Origin: Pseudonocardia sp. N23
Lineage (GTDB): Bacteria; Actinomycetota; Actinomycetes; Mycobacteriales; Pseudonocardiaceae
Length of the DNA stretch: 64,000 nt
Assembly (NCBI RefSeq): GCF_002583555.1
Contig: NZ_BEGX01000029.1
Span: 124,001-188,000 of the forward strand
Direction of reading: 5' to 3'
The stretch's first letter is position 1, and each line of letters starts with the position of its first letter. Shown one piece after another: positions 29,706 to 37,511 of the stretch. Position numbers and translations under genes: made by a program. The notes under the pieces are model-generated. The model was given only the letters and a program-made list of their open reading frames with translations, was not told the origin of the DNA and did not search any database.

Positions 29706-29910
29706 TCAGCCGACCTCTTCGCACACCTCGACGATCTCCTCGGGGCACTGCCGGGCGAGCGCCGGCGCGATGTCGAGGTCGGGCGCGGAGATCATGTAGT
29801 ACCCGCCGAGCACCTCACGCGTCGTGCTCGGCGATGCCGTCTTCCCAGGAGTCGTCACCGACCTCCCGGTCGGTGGTCGTCGAGAACAGCAGCAGCATGT
29901 AGTCGGGCAC
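29706..29910 (-). pseudogene. Frameshifted and internally deleted YCII-domain gene
   Basis: From GTG 29910 one frame gives VPDYMLLLFSTTTDREVGDD and then meets a stop. A second frame continues as EVLGGYYMISAPDLDIAPAL ... EEIVEVCEEVG, the usual C-terminal half of YciI-like proteins. Together only ~65 of the ~110-120 expected codons remain, and the middle is missing. It is therefore a broken gene with both a frameshift and a deletion. Confidence 0.7.
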
Positions 29911-30013
29911 GTCGGCTCATCGGCTGTGGGGATCCCGCACCCCGTCGCCGGGTCTGACCCGAACTCCCGGGAACGGCATCCCGCAGCCCGATCGTCTGCG
30001 GGATGCCGCCGTG

Positions 30014-30577
30014 TCAGGCCGATGCGGACGACGCCGCGGCCCGCGCCCAGCCCGACCAGGCCCACAGCAGCAGCGCCGCGAGGGCACCCATGACGAGCCA
30101 GGTCGCCGCGGCGGCGAGCGGGCCCGTCACGAACAGGCCGAGCAGCAACGCCGCGACCCAGCCCAGCACGGCGAGGGCCAGACCGAGCAGCAGCCGCAGG
30201 ACGTAGCCCACCGGCCGGCGGCCCACGCCGCGCGCGACAGCCCCCCAGGCGCCGGTGGGGCCCGCGGCCGCCACGACGGGAACGGGCGCGCCCGCGGCCA
30301 GGACGACCGGCACGGCCAGCGGGTGCAACAGGCTCGCCGCCACCGCGACCACGACCAGCACCGCGACGACGCCGAGCACCCGTCCGAACCGCGGCCGGTC
30401 ACCCCTGGCCACAGCCGCGGCCACGACGGTCGCGGCGGCGAGCAGCACCGCCACCGAGGCGGCCAGGAGCAGCGCGAACTGCCAGGTCAGGGACGGTACC
30501 GGGTCGGGCAGGACGAGCAGCGTCTGCAGTCCGGCGGCCACGACGACCGCACCGGCGACCCACCAGCCCGCCCTCAC
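30014..30577 (-). CDS. Multi-helix membrane protein of unknown function
   Basis: 187 residues, about five to six hydrophobic helices (WWVAGAVVVAAGLQTLLVL; FALLLAASVAVLLAAATVV; VLGVVAVLVVVAVAASLLH; LLGLALAVLGWVAALLLGLF; TWLVMGALAALLLWAW). No recognisable motif. The GTG start overlaps the lipoprotein stop (GTGA), placing it third in the phosphoesterase operon. It may serve that exported enzyme, but nothing in the sequence proves this. Confidence 0.7.
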   Translation of the reverse strand: MRAGWWVAGAVVVAAGLQTLLVLPDPVPSLTWQFALLLAASVAVLLAAATVVAAAVARGDRPRFGRVLGVVAVLVVVAVAASLLHPLAVPVVLAAGAPVPVVAAAGPTGAWGAVARGVGRRPVGYVLRLLLGLALAVLGWVAALLLGLFVTGPLAAAATWLVMGALAALLLWAWSGWARAAASSASA

Positions 30578-30960
30578 GACGGCCTCGCCGCGCTGTCGAC
30601 GACGTCCTGCGCCGGGCCGTCGTGGAGGGTCCGGCCGCCGACGGTCACCACCAGCACGAGCGGGTCGGTCGGGGTGCCGGTCATCCGGATCGGGTCGCCG
30701 CCGACGGCGGCCCCGGTGCAGACGACACCGTCGGCACCCGTGATGCAGACGGGCGCGGTGCGGATCGCGACGCCCGAGGAGACGAGTACGTCGTTGCCGG
30801 CGAACCGCACCAGCGCCTCCCGGCTGCCGCCGACCGGCGCGAGAGCGGCGGCCTGCGAACACGCCGTGAGCGCCAGCGCCGCCACCACCAGGCCCAGCCC
30901 GAACCGCCCCGCCCCGCACCGCCCCGCCCCGAACCGCCCGGCCGCGAACCGCCCGTTCAC
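30574..30960 (-). CDS. Small predicted lipoprotein
   Basis: 128 residues. The N-terminal region carries GRF/GRC repeats (RFAAGRFGAGRCGAGRFG) and then a hydrophobic stretch ending in the lipobox LTAC, with C34 as the acylated residue. The mature part is ~95 residues with two further Cys (PVCITGADGVVCTG) that could form a disulfide. The Arg-rich N-region is encoded by imperfect 15-bp tandem repeats (30898-30957), unusual for a signal peptide. Coupled by GTGA overlaps to both neighbours. Confidence 0.7.
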   Translation of the reverse strand: MNGRFAAGRFGAGRCGAGRFGLGLVVAALALTACSQAAALAPVGGSREALVRFAGNDVLVSSGVAIRTAPVCITGADGVVCTGAAVGGDPIRMTGTPTDPLVLVVTVGGRTLHDGPAQDVVDSAARPS

Positions 30961-32741
30961 CGGGGGCTCCGCGCGTCGTTGGCCAGCATGCGTGCCGTCG
31001 CCGTGCCGCGCTGGGCCTCGAGCTGGGCGTCGGTGATCGTCGACAGGTCGAAGGGCGCGGGCAGCAGCAGCTCGGTGTTGCGGTCCAGCGGCGATCCACG
31101 TCGGAACACGGGGTTCTCGATCCAGTCGTTGGCGGCCAGCTCACGCGACGTGGCGGCGAGGTCGAGCCAGCTGCTGCCGCCGCCTGCGACGGGCGCGGCG
31201 TGGTCGAGGACCGTCGTGAACACCGACAGCGTGCCGTCGCGGTTGTCGACGAGCTCGACGACCTGCTGCTGCTGCGGGAAGTCGATGCAGGACGCCGTCG
31301 TGACCTCCCAGAACCCGGTGGTGCCGCGGGTGTGGGCGAGGATCTGGTTGAGATGGGTGTGACCGTTGAGCCACACGACGACCTGCGGGTGGTCGAGCAG
31401 CAGGTCGACGAACTCCTCGGCGCCGTGCAGCGCCTGGGTGTCCCCGCCGGGCCGGACGGCGCGGTTCTCCAGCGTGAGGCTGTTGTGGTGGCTCGCCACG
31501 ATGCAGAGCTTCTGCTCGGCGCCCGCGCGTTCGAGCTCGCCGCGCAGCCAGCGGAACTGGTCGTCGGGGACGGCGCCGTCGGGGCCCGCGACCTGGTTGC
31601 AGGTGTCGAGGCCGAACATCCGTACGTGTGGGGCCGGGTCCGCCGACCACCACGTCTGCCCGGAGTCCAGGTTGGCCCGGGTGAAGCCGTGGCCCACCGG
31701 GCCGGGCAGCGGCGTCGTCTCGAAGTGGGCGGTCATGAAGTCGCGCTGCTCGAAGGTGCGCCGCCGCGCGTCCGCGGTCACCGTCCGGAAGCCGGGCGCG
31801 GTCCCGAACGCGGTGTCCACGGCGTCGACGAACCGCTGCACCGGGCTGCCCGTCGCCGCGTAGCCGGTGAGCGCCTTGCCCGCGACGGTCTCCCACGTCG
31901 TGGCCTTGCGGTCGCCGACGGCCATCGACCGGAACTGCGAGCTCACGTCGAACGTGCCGAGCAGCAGCGTGTCGTGGTTGCCGTAGACGGCGTACCAGGG
32001 CGTCGGCAGCCCCGGCGACGCCACGGGCGACCCGATCGCCGCAGCGAGCAGGTCCGGCAGCCGCGGGAAACCGTAGTCGCCGAACTCCCCGCCCCCGGGG
32101 TCCCCGGGCCGGTACGCCCAGGTCACTTCCGGCCAGGCCTGCAGTCCCTCGTAGACGGTGGGGCTGCCGCTGTTGGCGGTGACCGGGACACCGTCGAGGA
32201 CGTCGATGTACCAGCGCAGCTCCAGCCCGGAGTGCATGTCGGCGGAGTCCCCGGTGACGACGGTCGCGTCCAGCGGCGCCCCCGTCACCGCGCTGGTCCG
32301 GGCCGCGGACACGGCCGCGGCCATCGCGCCGGCGACGTGGACCGTCAGCGGGTCCTGCGGGTGGAACGCCGACGCCCACGCCGAGTGGTCCTGCACGATC
32401 ATCGGCTCGATCCGGCCGGGCGACTGCGCGTCGATGACGTGCATGTCCGACAGGTGCCCGAGGTAGAACAGCGACCGGCGAGCCGTGGCCCGGTCGGGGC
32501 CCGGCTCGCGGCCCAGGACGTCGATGCGCGGCAGGTGCGGCTCACCGGGACCGGCCGTCAGCGACCGGTACCGGCCCTGCACGACCGGCCCCTGCAGGAT
32601 CGTGCGCTGCAGCGTGGTGGGCGCGTCCGACGGCACCGGTGCCTGCGCGAGCGCGGCGCCGACGAGCATCGGGTCGAGCTGGAGCGCGGCCGCGAGACCG
32701 CCGACCGTCGCCAGGAACGCACGGCGTGACAGGCCGGGCAC
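30957..32741 (-). CDS. Tat-exported TIGR03767-type metallophosphoesterase
   Basis: 594 residues. A twin-arginine signal (LSRRAFLATVGGLAAAL) starts the protein. The calcineurin-like ligands are all present: LSDMHV, TGDSAD, YGNHDTLL, ASHHNS and NGHTHLNQ. The protein would fold with its metals in the cytoplasm and be secreted or surface-attached. GTG 32741 has GGAGG 5 nt upstream. It heads a three-gene operon with a lipoprotein and a membrane protein. The physiological phosphoester is unknown. Confidence 0.9.
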   Translation of the reverse strand: MPGLSRRAFLATVGGLAAALQLDPMLVGAALAQAPVPSDAPTTLQRTILQGPVVQGRYRSLTAGPGEPHLPRIDVLGREPGPDRATARRSLFYLGHLSDMHVIDAQSPGRIEPMIVQDHSAWASAFHPQDPLTVHVAGAMAAAVSAARTSAVTGAPLDATVVTGDSADMHSGLELRWYIDVLDGVPVTANSGSPTVYEGLQAWPEVTWAYRPGDPGGGEFGDYGFPRLPDLLAAAIGSPVASPGLPTPWYAVYGNHDTLLLGTFDVSSQFRSMAVGDRKATTWETVAGKALTGYAATGSPVQRFVDAVDTAFGTAPGFRTVTADARRRTFEQRDFMTAHFETTPLPGPVGHGFTRANLDSGQTWWSADPAPHVRMFGLDTCNQVAGPDGAVPDDQFRWLRGELERAGAEQKLCIVASHHNSLTLENRAVRPGGDTQALHGAEEFVDLLLDHPQVVVWLNGHTHLNQILAHTRGTTGFWEVTTASCIDFPQQQQVVELVDNRDGTLSVFTTVLDHAAPVAGGGSSWLDLAATSRELAANDWIENPVFRRGSPLDRNTELLLPAPFDLSTITDAQLEAQRGTATARMLANDARSPR

Positions 32742-32889
32742 GGCTACCTCCTGCGCACGCCGAGGCGGTCCGAGATGGACGACCGGGAACCTCGGAGGCT
32801 CTCCCCGGAGTCGCCACCGAGTCGATCTCCGTTACGCCGCGGGCTGATCCGTGTCGACACCCCGCGGGTCGCGCTGGCACCATGCGCTC

Positions 32890-34116
32890 GTGGTGACACC
32901 CCGACGGACCAGGATCGAGGCGGTCGGCGAGAAGGCCGCGGTCACGCCGCTGGAGCTGTTCTTCGACCTCGTCTTCGTCTTCGCGCTCACGCGCGTCACG
33001 GACTGGATGGCCGACGAGCCGTCGGTCGAGTCGCTGCTCCGCGGCGCGCTGATCCTCACCGTGATGTGGTGGACGTGGGTCGGCTACTCCTGGGTCGGCA
33101 ACATCGCGAAGGCCGACGAGGGGATCATCCGCGTCGGGATGTTCGTCGCGATGGCGGGCGTGTTCGTCGGCGCGATCACGATCCCCGAGGCGTTCGACGA
33201 CCTGCCCGGCGGCCTCTACGGGCCCGCGGTGTTCGCGTTCGCCTACTTCTTCGTCCGGGCCGTGCACATCGCGCTGTTCTGGGTCGTCTCCCGCGACGAC
33301 CCGATGCTGCGCAGGCAGGTCGCCCGCTTCCTGCCGTCGATGCTGGCCGGAACGGTGCTGCTGCTCATCGCGTCGCAGACCGAGGGCTGGGTCCAGACCC
33401 TGCTGTGGGTCGCCGCGATCCTGGGCGACTACCTCGGCACGATCCTGTCGGGGACGGACTGGCGGCTGGCCTCGGCAGCTCACTTCGCCGAGCGGCACGG
33501 GCTGATCATCATCGTCGCGCTCGGCGAGTCCATCGTCTCGATCGGCATCGGCGTCGCCGCCCTGCCGATCAGCTGGCCGATCATCATCGCGTCGGCACTC
33601 GGCCTCGCGGTCGCCGGTGCCCTGTGGTGGGCCTACTTCGACGTGACGTCACTGCTTGCCGAGCACGAGCTGGCGAACGCGACGGGCGAGCGGCAGATCC
33701 GGCTCGCCCGCGGCTGCTACTCGTTCCTGCACCTGCCGATGGTCGTCGGCGTCATCATGCTGTCGCTCGGGCTGAAGAAGGTGCTGCTCTACGTCGGGGG
33801 CGGCGACGGGCACAGCCTGTCCGACCCGATCTACGGGGTGCCGCTCGCCGCCCTCTACGGCGGGACCGCGCTGTACCTGCTGGCCCACGTCTGGTTCAAG
33901 TGGAGCCTGATGCGGACGATCAGCGTCGCCCGGGTCGTGGTGGCGGTGGTGCTGCTGGCCGTGACGCCGCTGGTGGCGCTGCTGCCCGCGCTCGTCACGC
34001 TGGCCGTGCTCGCCGTCGTGCTCGCCGCACTGGTGGGCTGGGAGACCCACCACTACGCCGAGCTGCGCCACCAGGTCCGTCACGGCGACCACCACACCGG
34101 CGGCCGGGTGACCTGA
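32890..34116 (+). CDS. Low temperature requirement protein A (LtrA) family membrane protein
   Basis: 408 residues, about 10-12 helices. The family signature follows the N-terminus: VTPLELFFDLVFVFALTRV. Further marks are HFAERHGLIIIVALGESIVS and ALWWAYFDV. Two adjacent GTG codons (32890, 32893) are candidate starts and no ribosome-binding site is evident. LtrA was named from a cold-sensitive Listeria mutant; its biochemical role is not established. Confidence 0.9.
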   Translation: MVTPRRTRIEAVGEKAAVTPLELFFDLVFVFALTRVTDWMADEPSVESLLRGALILTVMWWTWVGYSWVGNIAKADEGIIRVGMFVAMAGVFVGAITIPEAFDDLPGGLYGPAVFAFAYFFVRAVHIALFWVVSRDDPMLRRQVARFLPSMLAGTVLLLIASQTEGWVQTLLWVAAILGDYLGTILSGTDWRLASAAHFAERHGLIIIVALGESIVSIGIGVAALPISWPIIIASALGLAVAGALWWAYFDVTSLLAEHELANATGERQIRLARGCYSFLHLPMVVGVIMLSLGLKKVLLYVGGGDGHSLSDPIYGVPLAALYGGTALYLLAHVWFKWSLMRTISVARVVVAVVLLAVTPLVALLPALVTLAVLAVVLAALVGWETHHYAELRHQVRHGDHHTGGRVT

Positions 34117-34128
34117 CCGGCGACCGGG

Positions 34129-34452
34129 TCAGTCGACCTCGGGGGCCAGCACCCAGGCCGCGACGTAGATCACCGCGCCGGCGCCCGCGCCGAGGATGGT
34201 CAGGGCGACGAGGCCCAGGCGCAGCAGTGACACGTCGATGCCGAGCTGGTCGGCCATGCCGCCGCAGACGCCGCCGAGCATCCGCTCGGAACGGCTGCGG
34301 ACCAGACGGAACGGGCGCTTGCCGGTGTCCACCGACGGGTCGGCGTCCGTGAACCCGGTGGCCGCGGACCCGGTGGCCGTGGACCCGGTGGCCGTGGCGC
34401 CGGTCGGGACCGTGGTCGTGGTTGCGGTGCCGTTCGAGGTGTCGTTGTCCAT
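34129..34452 (-). CDS. PspC-domain protein with a repetitive N-terminus
   Basis: 107 residues. The C-terminal half is a PspC domain (RSRSERMLGGVCGGMADQLG, then one long helix GLVALTILGAGAGAVIYVAAWVLAP). The N-terminal ~45 residues are Thr/Ala/Gly repeats (ATATGSTATGSAATG) encoded by 15-bp DNA repeats around 34353-34402. Probably a phage-shock-type membrane-stress protein. Confidence 0.88.
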   Translation of the reverse strand: MDNDTSNGTATTTTVPTGATATGSTATGSAATGFTDADPSVDTGKRPFRLVRSRSERMLGGVCGGMADQLGIDVSLLRLGLVALTILGAGAGAVIYVAAWVLAPEVD

Positions 34453-34538
34453 GACACGAGACTCCCGCCGCGGGCCGCCCGGATCCTCGGGGACGACCCC
34501 GACCCGGACCCGGATCCCGCCCCTGACCCGGGGTGGGG

Positions 34539-34862
34539 TCAGCCCCGTCGGGTCGACGGTCCGATGCGGGACCGCCGACCCCGCGGTGCGGTGCGCTGCT
34601 GCGGGACCCGCGGCACGGGCCGGCCGAGCAGTCCACGTCCCACCTCGTGCGAGTGGCCGTCGTGTATGCGGCTCGTGCTCTGTGACGGTCCGGGCTGCGC
34701 GGGGGATGCCGTCGGCCTGGGCATCGGCATCGGCGGGCGGTCCTGGCCGATCGACTTCTCACGCAGGTGGAACAGGCGGCCGATGACGAGCGCCACGGCC
34801 ACCGCCACCACGAGCCATCCCGCGATGCCCACGAGAACCCACGCCAGAACTGAGATCGTCAT
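34539..34862 (-). CDS. Small single-helix membrane protein, paralogue 1
   Basis: 107 residues. The helix is WVLVGIAGWLVVAVAVALVIG (residues 8-28), followed by a charged, Pro-rich cytoplasmic or external tail (REKSIGQDRPPMPMP ...). ATG 34862 has AGGCAGG directly upstream. The helix region closely resembles the next gene (WVLIGVAGWIAASVLVVVLVG), so the two arose by tandem duplication. Function unknown. Confidence 0.6.
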   Translation of the reverse strand: MTISVLAWVLVGIAGWLVVAVAVALVIGRLFHLREKSIGQDRPPMPMPRPTASPAQPGPSQSTSRIHDGHSHEVGRGLLGRPVPRVPQQRTAPRGRRSRIGPSTRRG

Positions 34863-34995
34863 CACCTGCCTGGGCACGACGATATACCGGGTGTGAGCGT
34901 TGTGCGCCTGCCCGTGACTCTCCCAGGTGACCCTCGACACGGGTGTGCACGTCAGATAGGTGACGCTCCGTGTCCGGCCTGCACGCAGGGTCAGG

Positions 34996-35223
34996 TCAAC
35001 GGTCGCGGAGCCGGTGCCGGCTGCCCTGCGAGCCCGGAGGTGGCTCGCTCGGCCCGTCCACCGGTGACGGCGGGCGGGGCACCACCGGGTCGGCGGGGCC
35101 ACGAGGCACCTGTGCGTCTCGTGCCCGGACCATCCGGCCCACGAGCACGACGACGAGGACCGACGCCGCGATCCACCCCGCGACACCGATCAGCACCCAG
35201 CCGATGACCGGAACCGACCCCAC
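34996..35223 (-). CDS. Small single-helix membrane protein, paralogue 2
   Basis: 75 residues from GTG 35223. The helix WVLIGVAGWIAASVLVVVLVG is followed by VRARDAQVPRGPADP and a Pro-rich tail. GGGGAG abuts the GTG, closer than ideal, so the start is tentative. It aligns with paralogue 1 from the start through the basic residues after the helix. Confidence 0.5.
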   Translation of the reverse strand: MGSVPVIGWVLIGVAGWIAASVLVVVLVGRMVRARDAQVPRGPADPVVPRPPSPVDGPSEPPPGSQGSRHRLRDR

Positions 35224-35370
35224 CTCCCCTGCTCGCCGCAGTCTGGGGATCGAGTGTGCCCGCCGACCAGCTCCTCCGCCCACGCGACGAGCCGAACGGA
35301 GCACACCAGGCGCCCGATCGGGCGCATCCGGCCACTCTCCGTCGACGCCCCGGTCAGACCACCCTCACAG

Positions 35371-37032
35371 TCAGTCCACCTCGGGGATCGCCGGGCCGAG
35401 CAGGTCGTCGGCGTCGACGATCCGGTAGGCGTAGCCCTGCTCGGCGAGGAAGCGCTGGCGGTGGGCGGCATACTCGGTGTCGAGGGTGTCGCGCGAGACC
35501 ACCGAGTAGAAGTGCGCCTGCCGCCCGTCGCCCTTGGGCCGCAGCAGCCGGCCCAGCCGCTGGGCCTCCTCCTGACGTGACCCGAACGTCCCCGACACCT
35601 GGATCGCGACGGTCGCCTCCGGCAGGTCGATCGAGAAGTTCGCGACCTTGCTGACGACGAGCCGCTTGATCTCGCCGCGGCGGAACGCGTCGAACAGCGC
35701 CTCGCGCTCCTTGTTCTTCGTCGAGCCCTGGATGACGGGACTGTCCAGCGCCTCCCCGAGATCGTCGAGCTGGTCGAGGTAGGCGCCGATCACCAGGGTG
35801 GGCTCGTCCGGATGCCGGTCGAGGATCGCCTTGACGACGGGCATCTTCGTCCGCGCCGTCGACGCCATCCGGTAGCGCTCCTCGGCGTCGGCCGTCGCGT
35901 AGGAGAGCCGTTCGGCATCGGTCAGCGTCACCCGCACCTCGATGCACTCGGCCGGCGCGATCCAGCCCTGGGCCTCGATGTCGCGCCACGGGGCGTCGTA
36001 GCGCTTGGGGCCGATCAGGGAGAAGACGTCGCCCTCGCGGCCGTCCTCGCGCACCAGGGTGGCGGTGAGGCCGAGCCGGCGCCGCGACTGCAGGTCGGCC
36101 GTCATCCGGAAGACGGGCGCGGGCAGCAGGTGCACCTCGTCGTAGATGACCAGACCCCAGTCGCGGGAGTCGAACAGCTCGAGGTGGCGGTACTCGCCCT
36201 TCACCCGGCGCGTGATCACCTGGTACGTCGCGATGGTGACCGGGCGGATCTCCTTGCGCTCCCCGGAGTACTCGCCGATCTCCTCCTCGGTGAGGCTGGT
36301 CCGCGCGATCAGCTCGCGCTTCCACTGCCGTCCCGAGACGGTGTTGGTGACGAGGATCAGCGTCGTCGCCTTGGCCTGCGCCATCGCGGCCGCGCCGACC
36401 AGCGTCTTGCCCGCGCCGCACGGCAGAACCACGACGCCCGACCCGCCCTGCCAGAAGCCGTCGACGGCCTCCTGCTGGTAGGAACGCAGGTTCCAGCCGT
36501 CCTCGGCCAGCGCGATCTCGTGGGCCTCCCCGTCGACGTACCCCGCCAGGTCCTCGGCGGGCCAGCCGATCTTGAGCAGCGCCTGCTTGAGCGGGCCGCG
36601 CTCCGACGGGTGCACGACGACGGTGTCCGGGTCGAGGCGCGCGCCGAGCATCGGGGCGATCTTCTTCTGCCGGAGGACCTCCTCCAGCACCGCGCGGTCC
36701 AGGGCGGTCATGACCAGGCCGTGGACCGGTGACTGCGACAGCTGCAGGCGCCCGTACCGACCCATCGTGTCGACGACGTCGACCAGCAGCGGCTGCGGCA
36801 CCGCGTAACGGGAGAACCGGACGAGGGCGTCGACGACCTGCTCCGCGTCGTGCCCCGCGGCGCGGGCGTTCCACAACGCCAACGGGGTGACCCGGTAGGT
36901 GTGCACGTGCTCGGGCGCGCGCTCCAGCTCGGCGAACGGGGCGATCGCCGCACGGGCCTCTCCGGCCGCCGGGTGGTCGACCTCCAGCAGGAGGGTCTTG
37001 TCGGATTGGACGATGAGTGGGCCGTCGGGCAC
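35371..37032 (-). CDS. DNA repair helicase XPB (Ercc3 type)
   Basis: 553 residues. The N-terminal domain contains PLIVQSDKTLLLEVDHPAAG and the Helicase_C_3-like part. Motor motifs follow: Walker A LPCGAGKTLVGAA (~residue 205), DEVH in VIYDEVHLLPAP, LGLTATLVREDGREGD, and motif VI EEAQRLGRLLRPKGDG. It is a 3'-5' SF2 helicase related to eukaryotic TFIIH XPB. GTG 37032 has AAAGGA 7 nt before it. It corresponds to Rv0861c. The gene that adjoins it in mycobacteria is 8 kb away here, behind the conservon. Confidence 0.95.
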   Translation of the reverse strand: MPDGPLIVQSDKTLLLEVDHPAAGEARAAIAPFAELERAPEHVHTYRVTPLALWNARAAGHDAEQVVDALVRFSRYAVPQPLLVDVVDTMGRYGRLQLSQSPVHGLVMTALDRAVLEEVLRQKKIAPMLGARLDPDTVVVHPSERGPLKQALLKIGWPAEDLAGYVDGEAHEIALAEDGWNLRSYQQEAVDGFWQGGSGVVVLPCGAGKTLVGAAAMAQAKATTLILVTNTVSGRQWKRELIARTSLTEEEIGEYSGERKEIRPVTIATYQVITRRVKGEYRHLELFDSRDWGLVIYDEVHLLPAPVFRMTADLQSRRRLGLTATLVREDGREGDVFSLIGPKRYDAPWRDIEAQGWIAPAECIEVRVTLTDAERLSYATADAEERYRMASTARTKMPVVKAILDRHPDEPTLVIGAYLDQLDDLGEALDSPVIQGSTKNKEREALFDAFRRGEIKRLVVSKVANFSIDLPEATVAIQVSGTFGSRQEEAQRLGRLLRPKGDGRQAHFYSVVSRDTLDTEYAAHRQRFLAEQGYAYRIVDADDLLGPAIPEVD

Positions 37033-37511
37033 CGAGAGTCCTTTCGCACGCGCAAGTTGAGCCGGGCGGGCCGACGACGTCGACGAACGGCGACAATCGG
37101 TCACTGCACGTGATCGGTGTCGCTCGAGCGGCAGACGGGGAAAGCGGGCGCCGACCTCGCGATATACTCCGCAGGCTCCGAAAGAGCAGACGTAAGCCGA
37201 CGCGATCGTACCTACTCGACACCCCCGCGGACGTTCCCCGAGACCTGCGTGTCGGAGTCGCGCAGGTCACTTGGTCCAGTCGGTGTCACCCGTCCGGATT
37301 ACCCACCACAGAAGGTTCGACGGATCGACACGATGCTCTCTGTAGTCGCACGACGCTCCCGTTCCGGTACCCGCCGTCCACCCACCGCGGCGGACGGGCA
37401 TCTCGGCTCTGCATCCCGTCGACGACGCAACCTCTGTCGGGGGTCCGTGTCAGTCTCGGACGGCTCGAACCCGAACGGCTCGACGCAGACCGGCAGCAGG
37501 GAGTTCTCGAC
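37033..37511. other. 479-bp control region between XPB gene and conservon
   Basis: No coding frame is supported. A TATACT hexamer (37163-37168) on the plus strand is the best -10 candidate for the conservon, giving a leader of over 300 nt. No matching -35 box is obvious. The rest shows nothing I can name. Confidence 0.35.

Noticed and set aside
34353..34402. CRISPR-like direct repeats
   Set aside because: The 15-bp units are contiguous, have no spacers and lie inside the PspC coding frame.
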